From contig DASSXJ010000107.1 in NCBI GenBank assembly GCA_035703895.1, forward strand, positions 1 to 36,825: a stretch of DNA of 36,825 nucleotides, in the 5' to 3' direction. Below, piece after piece: positions 15,678 through 23,542 of this stretch (positions are counted from its first letter, which is position 1; each line of letters opens with the position of its first letter). The stretch comes from a bacterium. Its GTDB lineage: Bacteria; Sysuimicrobiota; Sysuimicrobiia; Sysuimicrobiales; Segetimicrobiaceae. The notes under the pieces are model-generated. The model was not told the origin of the DNA, did no database searches, and worked only from the letters and a program-made list of their open reading frames with translations. The position numbers and the translations under genes were made by a program.

Positions 15678-16346
15678 CTACTCGCCTGTCGCGACCGCCC
15701 TGGTCTCTCGTGTCGTCAGCGCGACGTAGATGGGGTTCCGGAGATATCGCCCGACCATCGCCCGGACGGGGTCCGGGATCGTCGAAGCGAACAGCGCCGT
15801 CTGGCGTGTGGACGGGGTGCGGACGAGGATCTGTTCCACGTCGGACCGGAAACCCATCTCCAGCATCCGATCGGCGGCGTCCAGCACCAGAAGCGTCACG
15901 CTCCGCAGTGTCAGGGTGCCGCGTCCCAGGTGATCGAGGACCCGGCCCGGGGTCCCAACGACGATGTGGGGCTTGTCTCGGAGGTGGGCGACCTGTCGGG
16001 CCGAGGGTTCACCCTCTGAGATCGCTACGATCCGGAGGCGCGTGTAGGCTCCGAGCGTGCCAAGGTCGGCGGCCACTTTCTTCGCCAGATCCTTGCTTGG
16101 CACCAGCACGAGGCCCTGGACGGCTTTGCTGCGCGGATCCAATCGTTGCAGCATGGGGATCCCGAACGCGGCGGTGCGCGCGGAGCCGGCTTCGGCCCTC
16201 GCGACCAGGTCCCGTCCGGTCTTCAGCGAGGGGATGACCTGCGCCTGAATCGGAGTCGGGGCGGTCCAGCCAAGCTCGCGGACCGCCCGCTGAAGCCGTG
16301 GATCCACCAGACCATCGAAGCCCGCTGCCCGGGAGCCTCCCGCCAT
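15678..16346 (-). CDS. Single-domain, degenerate DEAD-box helicase-like protein
   Basis: About 222 aa from ATG 16346 (239 from GTG 16397). It is the N-terminal RecA domain of a DEAD-box protein; the second RecA domain is absent, whereas normal members exceed 370 residues. Motif order is kept: Q-motif region PTPIQAQVIP, motif Ia PSKDLA (usually PTRELA), Ib TPGR, III ASTIP (usually SATxP). Walker A reads AEAGSART instead of AxTGxGKT, so the Lys is lost, and motif II reads DAAD instead of DEAD. ATP hydrolysis is therefore unlikely. The frame is intact and has a good promoter, so it may be a maintained pseudo-enzyme rather than debris. SD-like GGTGGGTG precedes ATG 16346. Confidence 0.82.
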   Translation of the reverse strand: MAGGSRAAGFDGLVDPRLQRAVRELGWTAPTPIQAQVIPSLKTGRDLVARAEAGSARTAAFGIPMLQRLDPRSKAVQGLVLVPSKDLAKKVAADLGTLGAYTRLRIVAISEGEPSARQVAHLRDKPHIVVGTPGRVLDHLGRGTLTLRSVTLLVLDAADRMLEMGFRSDVEQILVRTPSTRQTALFASTIPDPVRAMVGRYLRNPIYVALTTRETRAVATGE

Positions 16347-16466
16347 CACACCCACCCACCGAGGTTTGCGCCGTGCGCACCCATGGGACACACACAACGG
16401 GAGAGCCCAGGCCCTCCCGCCGTCGACGAACGCGGTTTTGAGCTGGTCCGCATCTGAGGTCCTTCT

Positions 16467-16495
16467 ATTGTATTATAGAGGTGCGCCCCGGTCAA
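16467..16495 (-). promoter_or_regulatory. Sigma-70-type promoter for the DEAD-box-like gene
   Basis: On the minus strand, TTGACC (16495-16490) and TACAAT (16472-16467) are separated by exactly 17 bases, a near-consensus sigma-70 promoter. Initiation near 16460 leaves a leader of over 100 bases to ATG 16346 that contains an inverted repeat (CGGGAG/CTCCCG, 16387-16411). Confidence 0.65.
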
Positions 16496-16513
16496 TTGTT
16501 CGGAGGGATGATC

Positions 16514-16975
16514 GTGCCCACCGCCCGCAAACCGGAACCACCTCCGGCCGTCACGACAGACGGGCCTCGTCCCGAACCGCCGTCGGGGCCACTGCGCCTC
16601 GACGTTCGCGATCCCCGGGAAATCCGGCTCGACCTGCTCGAGACGTTTCCCTACGAGTACCCTAGATCCCCCGCGATCGTGGAGATCACGACCGACGAGT
16701 TCACCGCGGTCTGTCCTTGGTCGGGGCTCCCCGATTTTGGCACGGTCGTCGTCCGGTACCTGCCGAACACCCGGGTGCTCGAGCTCCGCTCGTTCAAGTA
16801 CTACCTGCTGTCCTACCGGAACGTGGGGATTTATCAGGAGCATGCGGCGAACAGGATCCTTGCAGATCTTGTTCGTGCGTGCGCCCCGCAATGGATGGAG
16901 CTCGAATTGGACTATCGCATCCGAGGGGGCGTCCACACGGTCGTTCGCACTCGGTGGCCCGCACCATCGTCGTGA
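16514..16975 (+). CDS. queF: NADPH-dependent 7-cyano-7-deazaguanine reductase QueF (type I)
   Basis: Reduces preQ0 to preQ1 in queuosine tRNA-modification synthesis. 153 aa from GTG 16514. The catalytic Cys67 (AVCPWSGLPDFG) and Asp74 keep the seven-residue spacing of the family, and ELRSFKYY matches the QueF NADPH-binding motif with Arg for Lys at the third position. GTG 16514 is chosen because CGGAGGG lies six bases upstream; ATG 16508 and GTG 16481 are also in frame. The other preQ0 genes (queC, queD, queE, folE) are not in the window. The stop overlaps the likely queT start. Confidence 0.93.
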   Translation: MPTARKPEPPPAVTTDGPRPEPPSGPLRLDVRDPREIRLDLLETFPYEYPRSPAIVEITTDEFTAVCPWSGLPDFGTVVVRYLPNTRVLELRSFKYYLLSYRNVGIYQEHAANRILADLVRACAPQWMELELDYRIRGGVHTVVRTRWPAPSS

Positions 16976-17472
16976 AGCGCGGGGCGGTGCGGATCGCGGA
17001 GATCGGCGTTGTGGCCGCGGCATACGCTGCGCTCACGGTCCTGCTGGCCCCGGCCTCCTACGGCCCGCTGCAGTTTCGGCTCGCCGAGAGCCTCAAGCCC
17101 CTCGTGATCTGGGAGCCCCACCTGATCCCGGCGTTCGTCCTCGGCAACTTTCTCAGCAACCTGCCGAGCCCGTTCGTGGGCCCATGGGAACTTGTGTGGA
17201 TGCCGTGCGCGAACCTCGTCGGCGCGTGGGCGTGTTGGCGCATCGGACGCATCAACGCGTATCTGGGAGCCGGTGTGTACGCGCTGATCATCGGGGGCGC
17301 CGTGGCGACGATGCTGTCCGTGCTGCTGCGGGCGCCCTTTCGGGTTCTCTTCCCATCCATTACCGCGAGCGAGGTCATCCTGCTCGTGCTGGGGGTCCCC
17401 GTGATGTACCCGGTGCACCTCGCGCTGCTGCGCCTCACCGGTGACCGGCCAGGGGCATCTGCCGCGCGATAG
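16972..17472 (+). CDS. queT: QueT family ECF-transporter S component (queuosine precursor uptake)
   Basis: Predicted substrate-binding membrane subunit for queuosine precursors, 166 aa, with about five hydrophobic segments. The family segment PLQFRLAESLKPLVI (about 36-50) and the following loop FLSNLPSPFVGPWELVW are typical of QueT. GTG 16972 overlaps the queF stop (GTGA); GTG 16954 would add six residues. S components need EcfT and two EcfA subunits; none are adjacent on this strand, but a complete set lies at 19752-22305 on the other strand. Linkage to queF supports a preQ0 or preQ1 ligand. Confidence 0.88.
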   Translation: MKRGAVRIAEIGVVAAAYAALTVLLAPASYGPLQFRLAESLKPLVIWEPHLIPAFVLGNFLSNLPSPFVGPWELVWMPCANLVGAWACWRIGRINAYLGAGVYALIIGGAVATMLSVLLRAPFRVLFPSITASEVILLVLGVPVMYPVHLALLRLTGDRPGASAAR

Positions 17473-17478
17473 CTCCGG

Positions 17479-18897
17479 TTAGATCCGCTCCGGAGGATCC
17501 GGAGGCCGCCGAGTATGCCACGGCGTCGCCTGTTCATAGGCATGCGCGATCGCCAGCACGGTTGGCTCATCCATGCCCCGCCCAACGACCTGCAGCCCCA
17601 CGGGCAGCCCGTCCGCCCCGAACCCGCACGGCACCGTAATCGCCGGAAGTCCCACAAAGTTGATCAGACGCACCAGCCGGGTGACGGCGCCTCGCGCGTC
17701 CCCGGGACGTCCTCCAAGGGTCACGGTGGGCTGACCGATCGCCGGCGCGACCAGGGGGATCGCGGGCAGCACGAGCGCCGCATACCGCCGAAGCAACATC
17801 CCCACCTCATTGACGACCAGGGTCCGCACGCGCTGCGCGCGGAGGTATTGGGTCGCCGTGATAAACTGCCCCTGCTGAAGCAGTGCACGGGTGTCGGCCC
17901 CGTAATCGGCGGCCCGGTCGTGGAGCCACCGCTCGTGGACACTCGCCGCTTCAGCAAACAACACCGTGGCCGCGGCTGTGCGCGCCTCGCTCGCGCGGGG
18001 AAACTCCACGTCTTCCAGATCGAGACCCCGCTCGGCCAGAACGTCGAGGGCCGCGCGGAACGCCGCCCGCACGTCGTCGGTCATCTCGCGATGGTACTCG
18101 TCGCTCAGCACGCCGACGCGGAGGCCGGTGATCGGGCCGGTCAGCCTCGAGGTGAACTCGGGCACCGTTTGACCGAGCGTCGACGGGTCGAGCGGATCGG
18201 GCCCCGCGATCGCCTGAAGGACCAGCGCGGCGTCCTCCACTGTGCGGGTCAGCGGGCCCACGTGGTCCAGGGACCATGACAACGGGAACACGCCGTGACG
18301 GCTGACGCGGCCGTATGTGGGCTTGAGTCCGACGGTGCCGCAGAGCGCCGCTGGGATGCGAATGCTGCCCCCGGTGTCGGTCCCGATCGACACGGGCCCG
18401 AGGCCCGCGGCGACCGCGGCCCCGGAACCCCCACTCGACCCCCCGGGGATGCGGTCGAGCCGCCAGGGATTGCGGGTCGGCCCGTAATGGGGATTGTTGG
18501 TGGTGATCCCGAAGGCGAACTCATGCAGAGTGTTCTTCCCCAACAGCACCGCCCCCGCGTGCTGCAGCCGCGCCACGACGGTGGCATCCTCGGCAGGGAT
18601 GTAGTCGGCAAAGATCCGGGAGCCGCGGGTTGTCCTGATCCCCTTCGTGTCGATGAGGTCCTTGAGCGAAACCGGGATGCCGTGCAGAGGACCCCGGTAC
18701 CGGCCGGCGTTGATCTCCCGCTCGGCCGATGCGGCCTGCGCGCGGGCCATATCGGCCGTCACCGTGATGAATGCATTGAGGGCCCGGCACCGTTCGGTGC
18801 GGGCCAGCAGGTCGTCGACTACCGCGACCGGGGACAGGTCCCGGGATCGAATGCGGACGGCTAGTTCCGAGACCGACGCGAACGCGAGCTCGTTCAC
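17479..18897 (-). CDS. Amidase-signature family protein (GatA/AtzE-like)
   Basis: Ser-cisSer-Lys amidase, 472 aa. The triad is complete: Lys79 in VSLKDLID, Ser154 in GGSSGGS and Ser178 in [11 protein letters not shown], at the same residue numbers I recall for Staphylococcus GatA. GTG 18897 overlaps the stop of the short GatC/AtzG-like gene; the frame stays open upstream but that part is a shadow. GatA would supply ammonia for transamidation of Glu-tRNA(Gln) or Asp-tRNA(Asn), but no gatB is present. The neighbours (ECF transporter, M20 deacylase, aldehyde dehydrogenase) suggest a catabolic amidase instead. It is last in the operon and convergent with queT, six bases away. Confidence 0.88.
   Translation of the reverse strand: MNELAFASVSELAVRIRSRDLSPVAVVDDLLARTERCRALNAFITVTADMARAQAASAEREINAGRYRGPLHGIPVSLKDLIDTKGIRTTRGSRIFADYIPAEDATVVARLQHAGAVLLGKNTLHEFAFGITTNNPHYGPTRNPWRLDRIPGGSSGGSGAAVAAGLGPVSIGTDTGGSIRIPAALCGTVGLKPTYGRVSRHGVFPLSWSLDHVGPLTRTVEDAALVLQAIAGPDPLDPSTLGQTVPEFTSRLTGPITGLRVGVLSDEYHREMTDDVRAAFRAALDVLAERGLDLEDVEFPRASEARTAAATVLFAEAASVHERWLHDRAADYGADTRALLQQGQFITATQYLRAQRVRTLVVNEVGMLLRRYAALVLPAIPLVAPAIGQPTVTLGGRPGDARGAVTRLVRLINFVGLPAITVPCGFGADGLPVGLQVVGRGMDEPTVLAIAHAYEQATPWHTRRPPDPPERI
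17488..17504. repeat. Inverted repeat at the queT/gatA-like convergent junction
   Basis: CTCCGGA-GGA-TCCGGAG is a perfect 7-bp stem with a 3-base loop inside the last codons of the amidase gene. It lacks a U-tract on either strand, so it is at best a weak bidirectional terminator. Confidence 0.4.
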
Positions 18898-19079
18898 GGG
18901 ACGGCGGGGTCCAGCCGCGACGTAAACGCCGGCTCCAGATCCGCGATGGGCAGTGCCCGCAACCGGTCGAGATCGGCGTACAGGGTCTCGAGGGCCGGGG
19001 CCAGCCGCTCCACCTCCTCGGGGGACACAGACAGCCCCGCCAGATGGGCGATCCGCTTGAAGTCGTCGGTGGTCGCCAC
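18894..19079 (-). CDS. Short GatC/AtzG-like amidase partner
   Basis: 61 aa, starting at ATG 19079. The pattern IAHLAGLSVSPEEVERLAPALE and a C-terminal LEPAFTSRLDP matches GatC-type proteins, which wrap around GatA. It is much shorter than the usual GatC (about 95 aa), and the Pro-rich end also resembles AtzG, the small partner of the amidase AtzE. Its stop overlaps the amidase start, as expected for a 1:1 complex. I infer that it stabilises the downstream amidase. Whether the pair serves tRNA transamidation cannot be decided here. Confidence 0.72.
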   Translation of the reverse strand: MATTDDFKRIAHLAGLSVSPEEVERLAPALETLYADLDRLRALPIADLEPAFTSRLDPAVP

Positions 19080-19088
19080 TTCCCGCCG

Positions 19089-19640
19089 CTAGACGCGCGC
19101 CTTCGCCGGCCCGGTCTCGACGCGCTTCCAGAAGAGCAGCACAGCGAGGGAGATGATCACGGCGACGATGATCTCGGGAATGCCGTTGGCCAGGGCAATC
19201 TTGAAAGCCCGTCCACCCGGGATGTAGTGGCGGAGCACGCCGAACCCGAGCACGAGCACGGTGTTCGTCACCGTGCCGACGACGGCGGCCACGGCGATGG
19301 CCCACCACTCACCGGCGGGACGGGCCGCCGTATAGGCCCACGCGGCAAACACGCCGATGAAGATGCGGGGAATGATCGCGACAATCGGATCCTTGAAGAG
19401 CGGGATGGTGGCGTAGAAGAAGCTGTAGAGGCCGAAGATGGTCCCGATGAGGCCTCCGACGACCGGGCCTTCAAGAATGCCACCGATAATGGCTGGGACG
19501 TGCATGATCGTCGCATTCACGCCGGTCGGCATGGGGATGAACCCCAGACGACTGGCGCCCAGGAAAATCGCGATGGCCGCGAGGATCCCGGCCATGACAA
19601 TGCCGCGTGTCGAGAGTCCGCCCTGCCGTGTCTCCTGCAT
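19089..19640 (-). CDS. ECF transporter S component (PF12822-like), ligand unknown
   Basis: 183 aa, membrane protein with about five or six hydrophobic segments; GASRLGFIPMPTGVNATIMH (about 30-50) followed by HVPAIIGGILEGPVVGG is the typical N-terminal half of the ECF_trnsprt (FolT/PanT-like) S components. ATG 19640 has GGGGAGGGA about eight bases upstream, so a longer frame from 19685 is not used. It follows ecfT by 111 bases and precedes the GatC-like gene by nine bases, so it is the dedicated S subunit of this operon. The ligand cannot be assigned from sequence; pantothenate, folate-like or another amide-bearing vitamin would fit the neighbours. Confidence 0.85.
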   Translation of the reverse strand: MQETRQGGLSTRGIVMAGILAAIAIFLGASRLGFIPMPTGVNATIMHVPAIIGGILEGPVVGGLIGTIFGLYSFFYATIPLFKDPIVAIIPRIFIGVFAAWAYTAARPAGEWWAIAVAAVVGTVTNTVLVLGFGVLRHYIPGGRAFKIALANGIPEIIVAVIISLAVLLFWKRVETGPAKARV

Positions 19641-19686
19641 GCGCTGATCCCTCCCCGCTTGAGAAGTGCCGGTCCGGATCGCCATT

Positions 19687-19737
19687 CCCCATCGCGTCCC
19701 TTGTGCCCTGCTCCGAACGCCTGCCCGGTCGATGGGG
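19687..19737 (-). ncRNA. Possible structured leader between ecfT and the S component gene
   Basis: The 111-base gap contains a perfect 8-bp inverted repeat, CCCCATCG ... CGATGGGG, enclosing 35 bases. In a tightly packed operon such a gap is unusual. I did not recognise a THF, TPP, cobalamin or preQ1 riboswitch consensus, and there is no U-tract. It may be an RNA processing or stabilising element that sets S-component levels. Confidence 0.35.
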
Positions 19738-19751
19738 CTGCCAGCTGAGCG

Positions 19752-20591
19752 TCAGAATGGAAACGGCGCGCCGAGCATGGCGACGAGGAAGACGAAGGCC
19801 GCGATGGGGGCGAGCCAGTCGAGCGGAGTGGTCTGGAACTGCATATACGTGGTTCGCCCCTCACCCCCGGTGTACGCCCGAGATTCCATGGCCACGATGA
19901 GTTCCTCGCCGCGCTTGAGGGCAAAGGCAAAGAGAGGAACGAGGACGGGCAGCATCTGGCGGGCGCGTGCAATAAATCGCCAGCGACTCCCGCCGATCCG
20001 TCCTCCGCGCGACGCCTGCGCCTTGAGGAGGCGTTCGGCCTGCAGGGCCAGCGTTGGAACGAAGCGGATGGCGATCGTCACCACCAGCGCCAGTTCATGC
20101 GACGGCACACGGAGGCGGCGGAAGGGGCGGAGCAGGCTTTCGATGCCGTGCGTGAGCTCCGTGGTGCGTGTCGACAACGTGAAGACGCTCGTCACGATCA
20201 GCAATTCCACGAACCTCACCGCGGAGATCACCACCAAACGCGCGACGGCCTCCGTGACCACGACCCATCCCCACTGGAAGATGACGGGGCTCGCCGGATC
20301 GTAGCTCCGGCCAAAGAAGAGCAGCTGCAACAGGGCGAAGAACACGAGAAACGGGACCGCGGGGATCAAGCCGCGCAAGGCATAGGACAAGGGGATTCTC
20401 CCGAGCCACACGATCGCGAGACAGCCGGCGATCAGGCAGCCGTTGCCCAAGAGCGTGGGGGTAAAGCTCACAGCGCCGGTGACGAAGATCGCCGCGAGGA
20501 TCTTGGCCCGCGGATCGAGCCGGTGCAGGTACGATCCGGTGGGCAGATACTGCCCGATCGTAATGTTCCGGAGCAATTCGAATTCGCTCAT
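19752..20591 (-). CDS. ecfT: Energy-coupling factor transporter transmembrane protein EcfT
   Basis: Membrane scaffold of the ECF module, 279 aa, with about five hydrophobic segments. SYLHRLDPRAKILAA near residues 20-34 is the conserved N-terminal motif. The two cytoplasmic coupling motifs that dock on the EcfA ATPases are visible as AQASRGG (about 190) and AMESRAY (about 240). ATG 20591 overlaps the upstream ecfA stop (ATGA). It couples ATPases to the S component next door and possibly to QueT. Confidence 0.93.
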   Translation of the reverse strand: MSEFELLRNITIGQYLPTGSYLHRLDPRAKILAAIFVTGAVSFTPTLLGNGCLIAGCLAIVWLGRIPLSYALRGLIPAVPFLVFFALLQLLFFGRSYDPASPVIFQWGWVVVTEAVARLVVISAVRFVELLIVTSVFTLSTRTTELTHGIESLLRPFRRLRVPSHELALVVTIAIRFVPTLALQAERLLKAQASRGGRIGGSRWRFIARARQMLPVLVPLFAFALKRGEELIVAMESRAYTGGEGRTTYMQFQTTPLDWLAPIAAFVFLVAMLGAPFPF

Positions 20592-21460
20592 GCCGGGGCG
20601 CCGAGGAGGGTCGCGATCGCCCGCGCGGCCTCGTCCACGGTCAGCCCGTCGCCGGCGATGGGGTACCCGCGCTCGCGCAGCCGCTGGACCACCTGAGCCG
20701 GCACCGGCGGAGCCAGCCCCAGCTCGGCCAGCCGGGCGCGCTCGGAAAATACCTCCCGCGGTGTGCCGGCAATCGCGATCGTCCCATCGTGGAGCACATA
20801 CAGCCGGTCGCAGAGCCGGGCAATTTCGTCCATGTCGTGCGACACGAGCACCAGGGTCAGCCCCTCGCGCGCGCGAAACTCACCGATGCGTGCCCGCAGC
20901 TCCTCGCGAGAGCCGGGATCCAGCCCCGACGTCGGCTCGTCCAGCACCAGCACCCGGGGCCGCAGCGCGAGCACCCCCGCGAGGGCCGCTTTGCGGAGCT
21001 CCCCGCCACTCAGCGTAAACGTGTACCGATCCTTGAACGCGTCGAACGGAAGCCCGACGGTCTCCATCGCCCACCGAACGCGCTCCCGAATCTCCGCGAA
21101 TGGCAGCCCCAGTTGACGCGGACCGTAGGCGACGTCATCCCCGACGAGTCGCTCGAAGACCTGGTCCTCCGGGTCCTGAAAGACCAGTCCCACACACGTG
21201 CGCACGGCACCGATGTCGGCGTCCCGCGCGCCGAGGTTCTGCCCGGCCACGGTCACCCGCCCGCGCCCGGGTCGCAGCAATCCGTTGAAGTACTGGATCA
21301 GCGTGGACTTCCCTGACCCGGTCTGGCCGATGATGCCGACGATCTCCCCTTCGTGGATCTCAAGCGAGAGCCCGCGAAGCGCATGGTGCTCGAACGGGGT
21401 CCCCGCCATATACGTGTGCCACAGGTCCTCAACCACGATCAGCGATCCCGGCTCGGTCAT
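20588..21460 (-). CDS. ecfA2: Energy-coupling factor ATPase EcfA (second copy in operon)
   Basis: 290 aa ABC ATPase. Walker A GQTGSGKST (about 44-52), Q-loop VFQDPEDQVFE (about 93-103), signature LSGGELRK (about 148-155), Walker B VLVLDEPTSGLDP (about 168-180) and H-loop His in LVSHDMDE are intact. The QDPEDQ Q-loop is typical of cobalt/ECF ATPases. A C-terminal helical part (about 230-290) is family-typical. Start ATG overlaps the previous ecfA stop. Sequence differs from the upstream copy, as in heterodimeric EcfA/EcfA' modules. The 1/2 naming is by analogy only. Confidence 0.92.
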   Translation of the reverse strand: MTEPGSLIVVEDLWHTYMAGTPFEHHALRGLSLEIHEGEIVGIIGQTGSGKSTLIQYFNGLLRPGRGRVTVAGQNLGARDADIGAVRTCVGLVFQDPEDQVFERLVGDDVAYGPRQLGLPFAEIRERVRWAMETVGLPFDAFKDRYTFTLSGGELRKAALAGVLALRPRVLVLDEPTSGLDPGSREELRARIGEFRAREGLTLVLVSHDMDEIARLCDRLYVLHDGTIAIAGTPREVFSERARLAELGLAPPVPAQVVQRLRERGYPIAGDGLTVDEAARAIATLLGAPA

Positions 21461-22305
21461 CGCGTCACGGGGGCGCGGGCGGCAACCGCGTCGACGAGTT
21501 CGTCCACACCGAGCAACCCCGGGGGAAATGTGGGGAATTGCGCTCGAAGACGGTCCGCCAGCAGGGACACGACCGGGACCTCCAGGCCGATCTCACGCAA
21601 CATATCGGGGTGGGCGAATACGTCTCGTGGTGCGCCGGTCAGATACACCGTTCCCCGGTGGAGCACGATGACCCGATCCGCGGCCGCCGCTTCATTCATC
21701 AGGTGGGTGATGGAGACGATCGCCGTCCCGCGCCGCCGCAACTCGGCGACGACCTGCGCCACCTCGGTGCGCCCGCGTGGATCGAGCATTGACGTGGCTT
21801 CGTCCAACACGACGCAGACCGGCCGCATCGCCAGCACCCCGGCGATGGCGACCCGCTGCTTCTGGCCGGCCGAGAGCAGATGCGGCGGCCGATCGCGGGC
21901 CCCCCACATCCCGACGACGTCCAGTGCCTCGCGCACACGACTCCGCAATTCCGCCTGCGGCACGCCGAGGTTCTCGGGGCCAAACGCCACATCTTCCTCG
22001 ACGATGGTCGCCACCATCTGACTCTCGGGGTGCTGGAACACCATGCCCACGGTCCGGCGGATCGCGCGGGTGTGCGCGGGATCGCGCGTGTCCATCCCCC
22101 CCACGCGGACGGTGCCCGCGGTGGGCCGGAGCAGCCCGTTGAAATGTCGGGCCAGCGTGGATTTTCCGGAGCCGTTGGGGCCGATGATGGCGAGATGTTC
22201 ACCCGGATAGACCGCGAGCGAGACCCCGCAGAGTACGCGCTCGCTTGGGACCTGCGCAGCGTACGCAAACTCGACGCCGTCGCAGGAGATGAGCGGCTCG
22301 GGCAT
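21457..22305 (-). CDS. ecfA1: Energy-coupling factor ATPase EcfA (first copy in operon)
   Basis: 282 aa ABC ATPase, partner of the downstream EcfA. Walker A GPNGSGKST (about 42-50), Q-loop VFQHPESQMVA (about 90-100), signature LSAGQKQR (about 144-151), Walker B VVLDEATSMLDP (about 163-175) and H-loop His in SITHLMNE are present. The signature has Ala for the first Gly (LSAGQ), as in many EcfA1 chains. ATG 22305 overlaps the M20 stop (TGATG), which ties transporter and hydrolase genes into one translational unit. Confidence 0.92.
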   Translation of the reverse strand: MPEPLISCDGVEFAYAAQVPSERVLCGVSLAVYPGEHLAIIGPNGSGKSTLARHFNGLLRPTAGTVRVGGMDTRDPAHTRAIRRTVGMVFQHPESQMVATIVEEDVAFGPENLGVPQAELRSRVREALDVVGMWGARDRPPHLLSAGQKQRVAIAGVLAMRPVCVVLDEATSMLDPRGRTEVAQVVAELRRRGTAIVSITHLMNEAAAADRVIVLHRGTVYLTGAPRDVFAHPDMLREIGLEVPVVSLLADRLRAQFPTFPPGLLGVDELVDAVAARAPVTR

Positions 22306-23534
22306 CAGGTGGACGAGCCGAGGCAGTAGCAGGCGGCCGCCGCAAAGATCCGGGCGGCTTCGACCAGGTCGGCGACCCTGACGAATTCATCGACCTGGTG
22401 CGGAATGGTCACGTCCCCGGGCCCGATCGTGACGATCGGCACCCCGCCCCAGGCGTAGAGAAATGTTCCGTCCGTTGCACCGGGGACTCCCCTGCGCCGC
22501 GGCGGCCGGCCCCTGACACGCCGCACCCCCCGTTCGACCGCGGCCACGACGGCGGCCTCCGGGGGTGTCTCGGTCCAGGGACGCTCCTCGATGACGTCGA
22601 GCTCCCCGTGGCAACCGGGAACGCCCGACGCGGCGTCCGCCACAGCGTGGCGCAGGTCGTCGCGGATCACCGCGTGATCCTGCCCCGGAATGGTTCGGAC
22701 ATCGACCCCGACGACGGCTTCGGCCTGAATCACGTTGAGTTGCGCCAGGTCTCCCGCCTCCAGGACCGTCGGGGTCACGCTGGGCTCGCCCAGCAGCGTG
22801 TGGGCTCCATGGCGCATGACGTACCGGCGCTCGAGGGCCAGGAGGCTCTGGACAAACCCCGCGGATGCGGGAATCGGGTTAATCCCGCTCTTCGGCATCG
22901 CCCCGTGGGCCATCTTCCCCCGAAACCTGGCGATCGCCCGCAATGCCCCCTTCTGCACGAGGCACACCTCGTTGGCCTCGGGCTCGCAGATGATCGCACC
23001 GCAGGCATCTTTGGCCCAGCCGTTTCGGATGAAGGACTTGATCCCGACCATCATGCCTTCCTCATCCGCCACCACAGCGACGCGGATCCGCCCGGGCAAC
23101 TCGACCCGGGCGTCGCGGATCGCGCGGACCGCGGCGATCGCCGCTGCGACTCCGCCTTTCATATCCGCTGCGCCTCGCCCGTACAGACGTCCGTCCGCGA
23201 CGATGGCCCCGAAAGGCGGCACCGACCACGCGGCGGCGTCTCCCTCCGTCACCACGTCGCTGTGCCCTTCGACGATCAACAGCGGGCCTGGGCCTCGCCC
23301 GATCCAGTCCCCGATCACGTTGGGCCGGCCGGGGGCCGCGTCCTCGACGTGCACATCGAGCCCCAATTGCCGCAGTTCGGCGGCAATAAGTGCAGCGACC
23401 GCGGTCTCGTTTGCCTCCGGATCGGTGGGACGGTAGACGCTCGGGGTTCGGACGAGACGGCAGGCCAGATCGAGCGCGTACGCCTCGTCGACCGCCGCCA
23501 GGACGGCGTCGACGTTGGACTCGAGGTCGAGCAT
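22305..23534 (-). CDS. M20 family metallohydrolase (ArgE/DapE/carboxypeptidase G2-like)
   Basis: 409 aa, dinuclear zinc peptidase or deacylase. Metal ligands follow the M20 order: His in EGHSDVV (about 99), Asp in GAADMKGG (about 136), Glu-Glu in ADEEGMM (about 170), Glu in ICEPEANE (about 195) and His in IPHQVDEF (about 384). A dimerisation domain lies between about 205 and 320. It removes an N-acyl group or splits an amide or peptide bond; the exact substrate is not visible. ATG 23534 lies eight bases after the aldehyde dehydrogenase stop; the frame is open far upstream but there the other strand and frame are clearly the dehydrogenase. Confidence 0.9.
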   Translation of the reverse strand: MLDLESNVDAVLAAVDEAYALDLACRLVRTPSVYRPTDPEANETAVAALIAAELRQLGLDVHVEDAAPGRPNVIGDWIGRGPGPLLIVEGHSDVVTEGDAAAWSVPPFGAIVADGRLYGRGAADMKGGVAAAIAAVRAIRDARVELPGRIRVAVVADEEGMMVGIKSFIRNGWAKDACGAIICEPEANEVCLVQKGALRAIARFRGKMAHGAMPKSGINPIPASAGFVQSLLALERRYVMRHGAHTLLGEPSVTPTVLEAGDLAQLNVIQAEAVVGVDVRTIPGQDHAVIRDDLRHAVADAASGVPGCHGELDVIEERPWTETPPEAAVVAAVERGVRRVRGRPPRRRGVPGATDGTFLYAWGGVPIVTIGPGDVTIPHQVDEFVRVADLVEAARIFAAAACYCLGSST

Positions 23535-23542
23535 CGCGCGGT

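Noticed and set aside
16397-16513. preQ1 riboswitch upstream of queF
   Set aside because: No preQ1-I or preQ1-II consensus was seen in this short stretch. The inverted repeat here belongs to the minus-strand leader.
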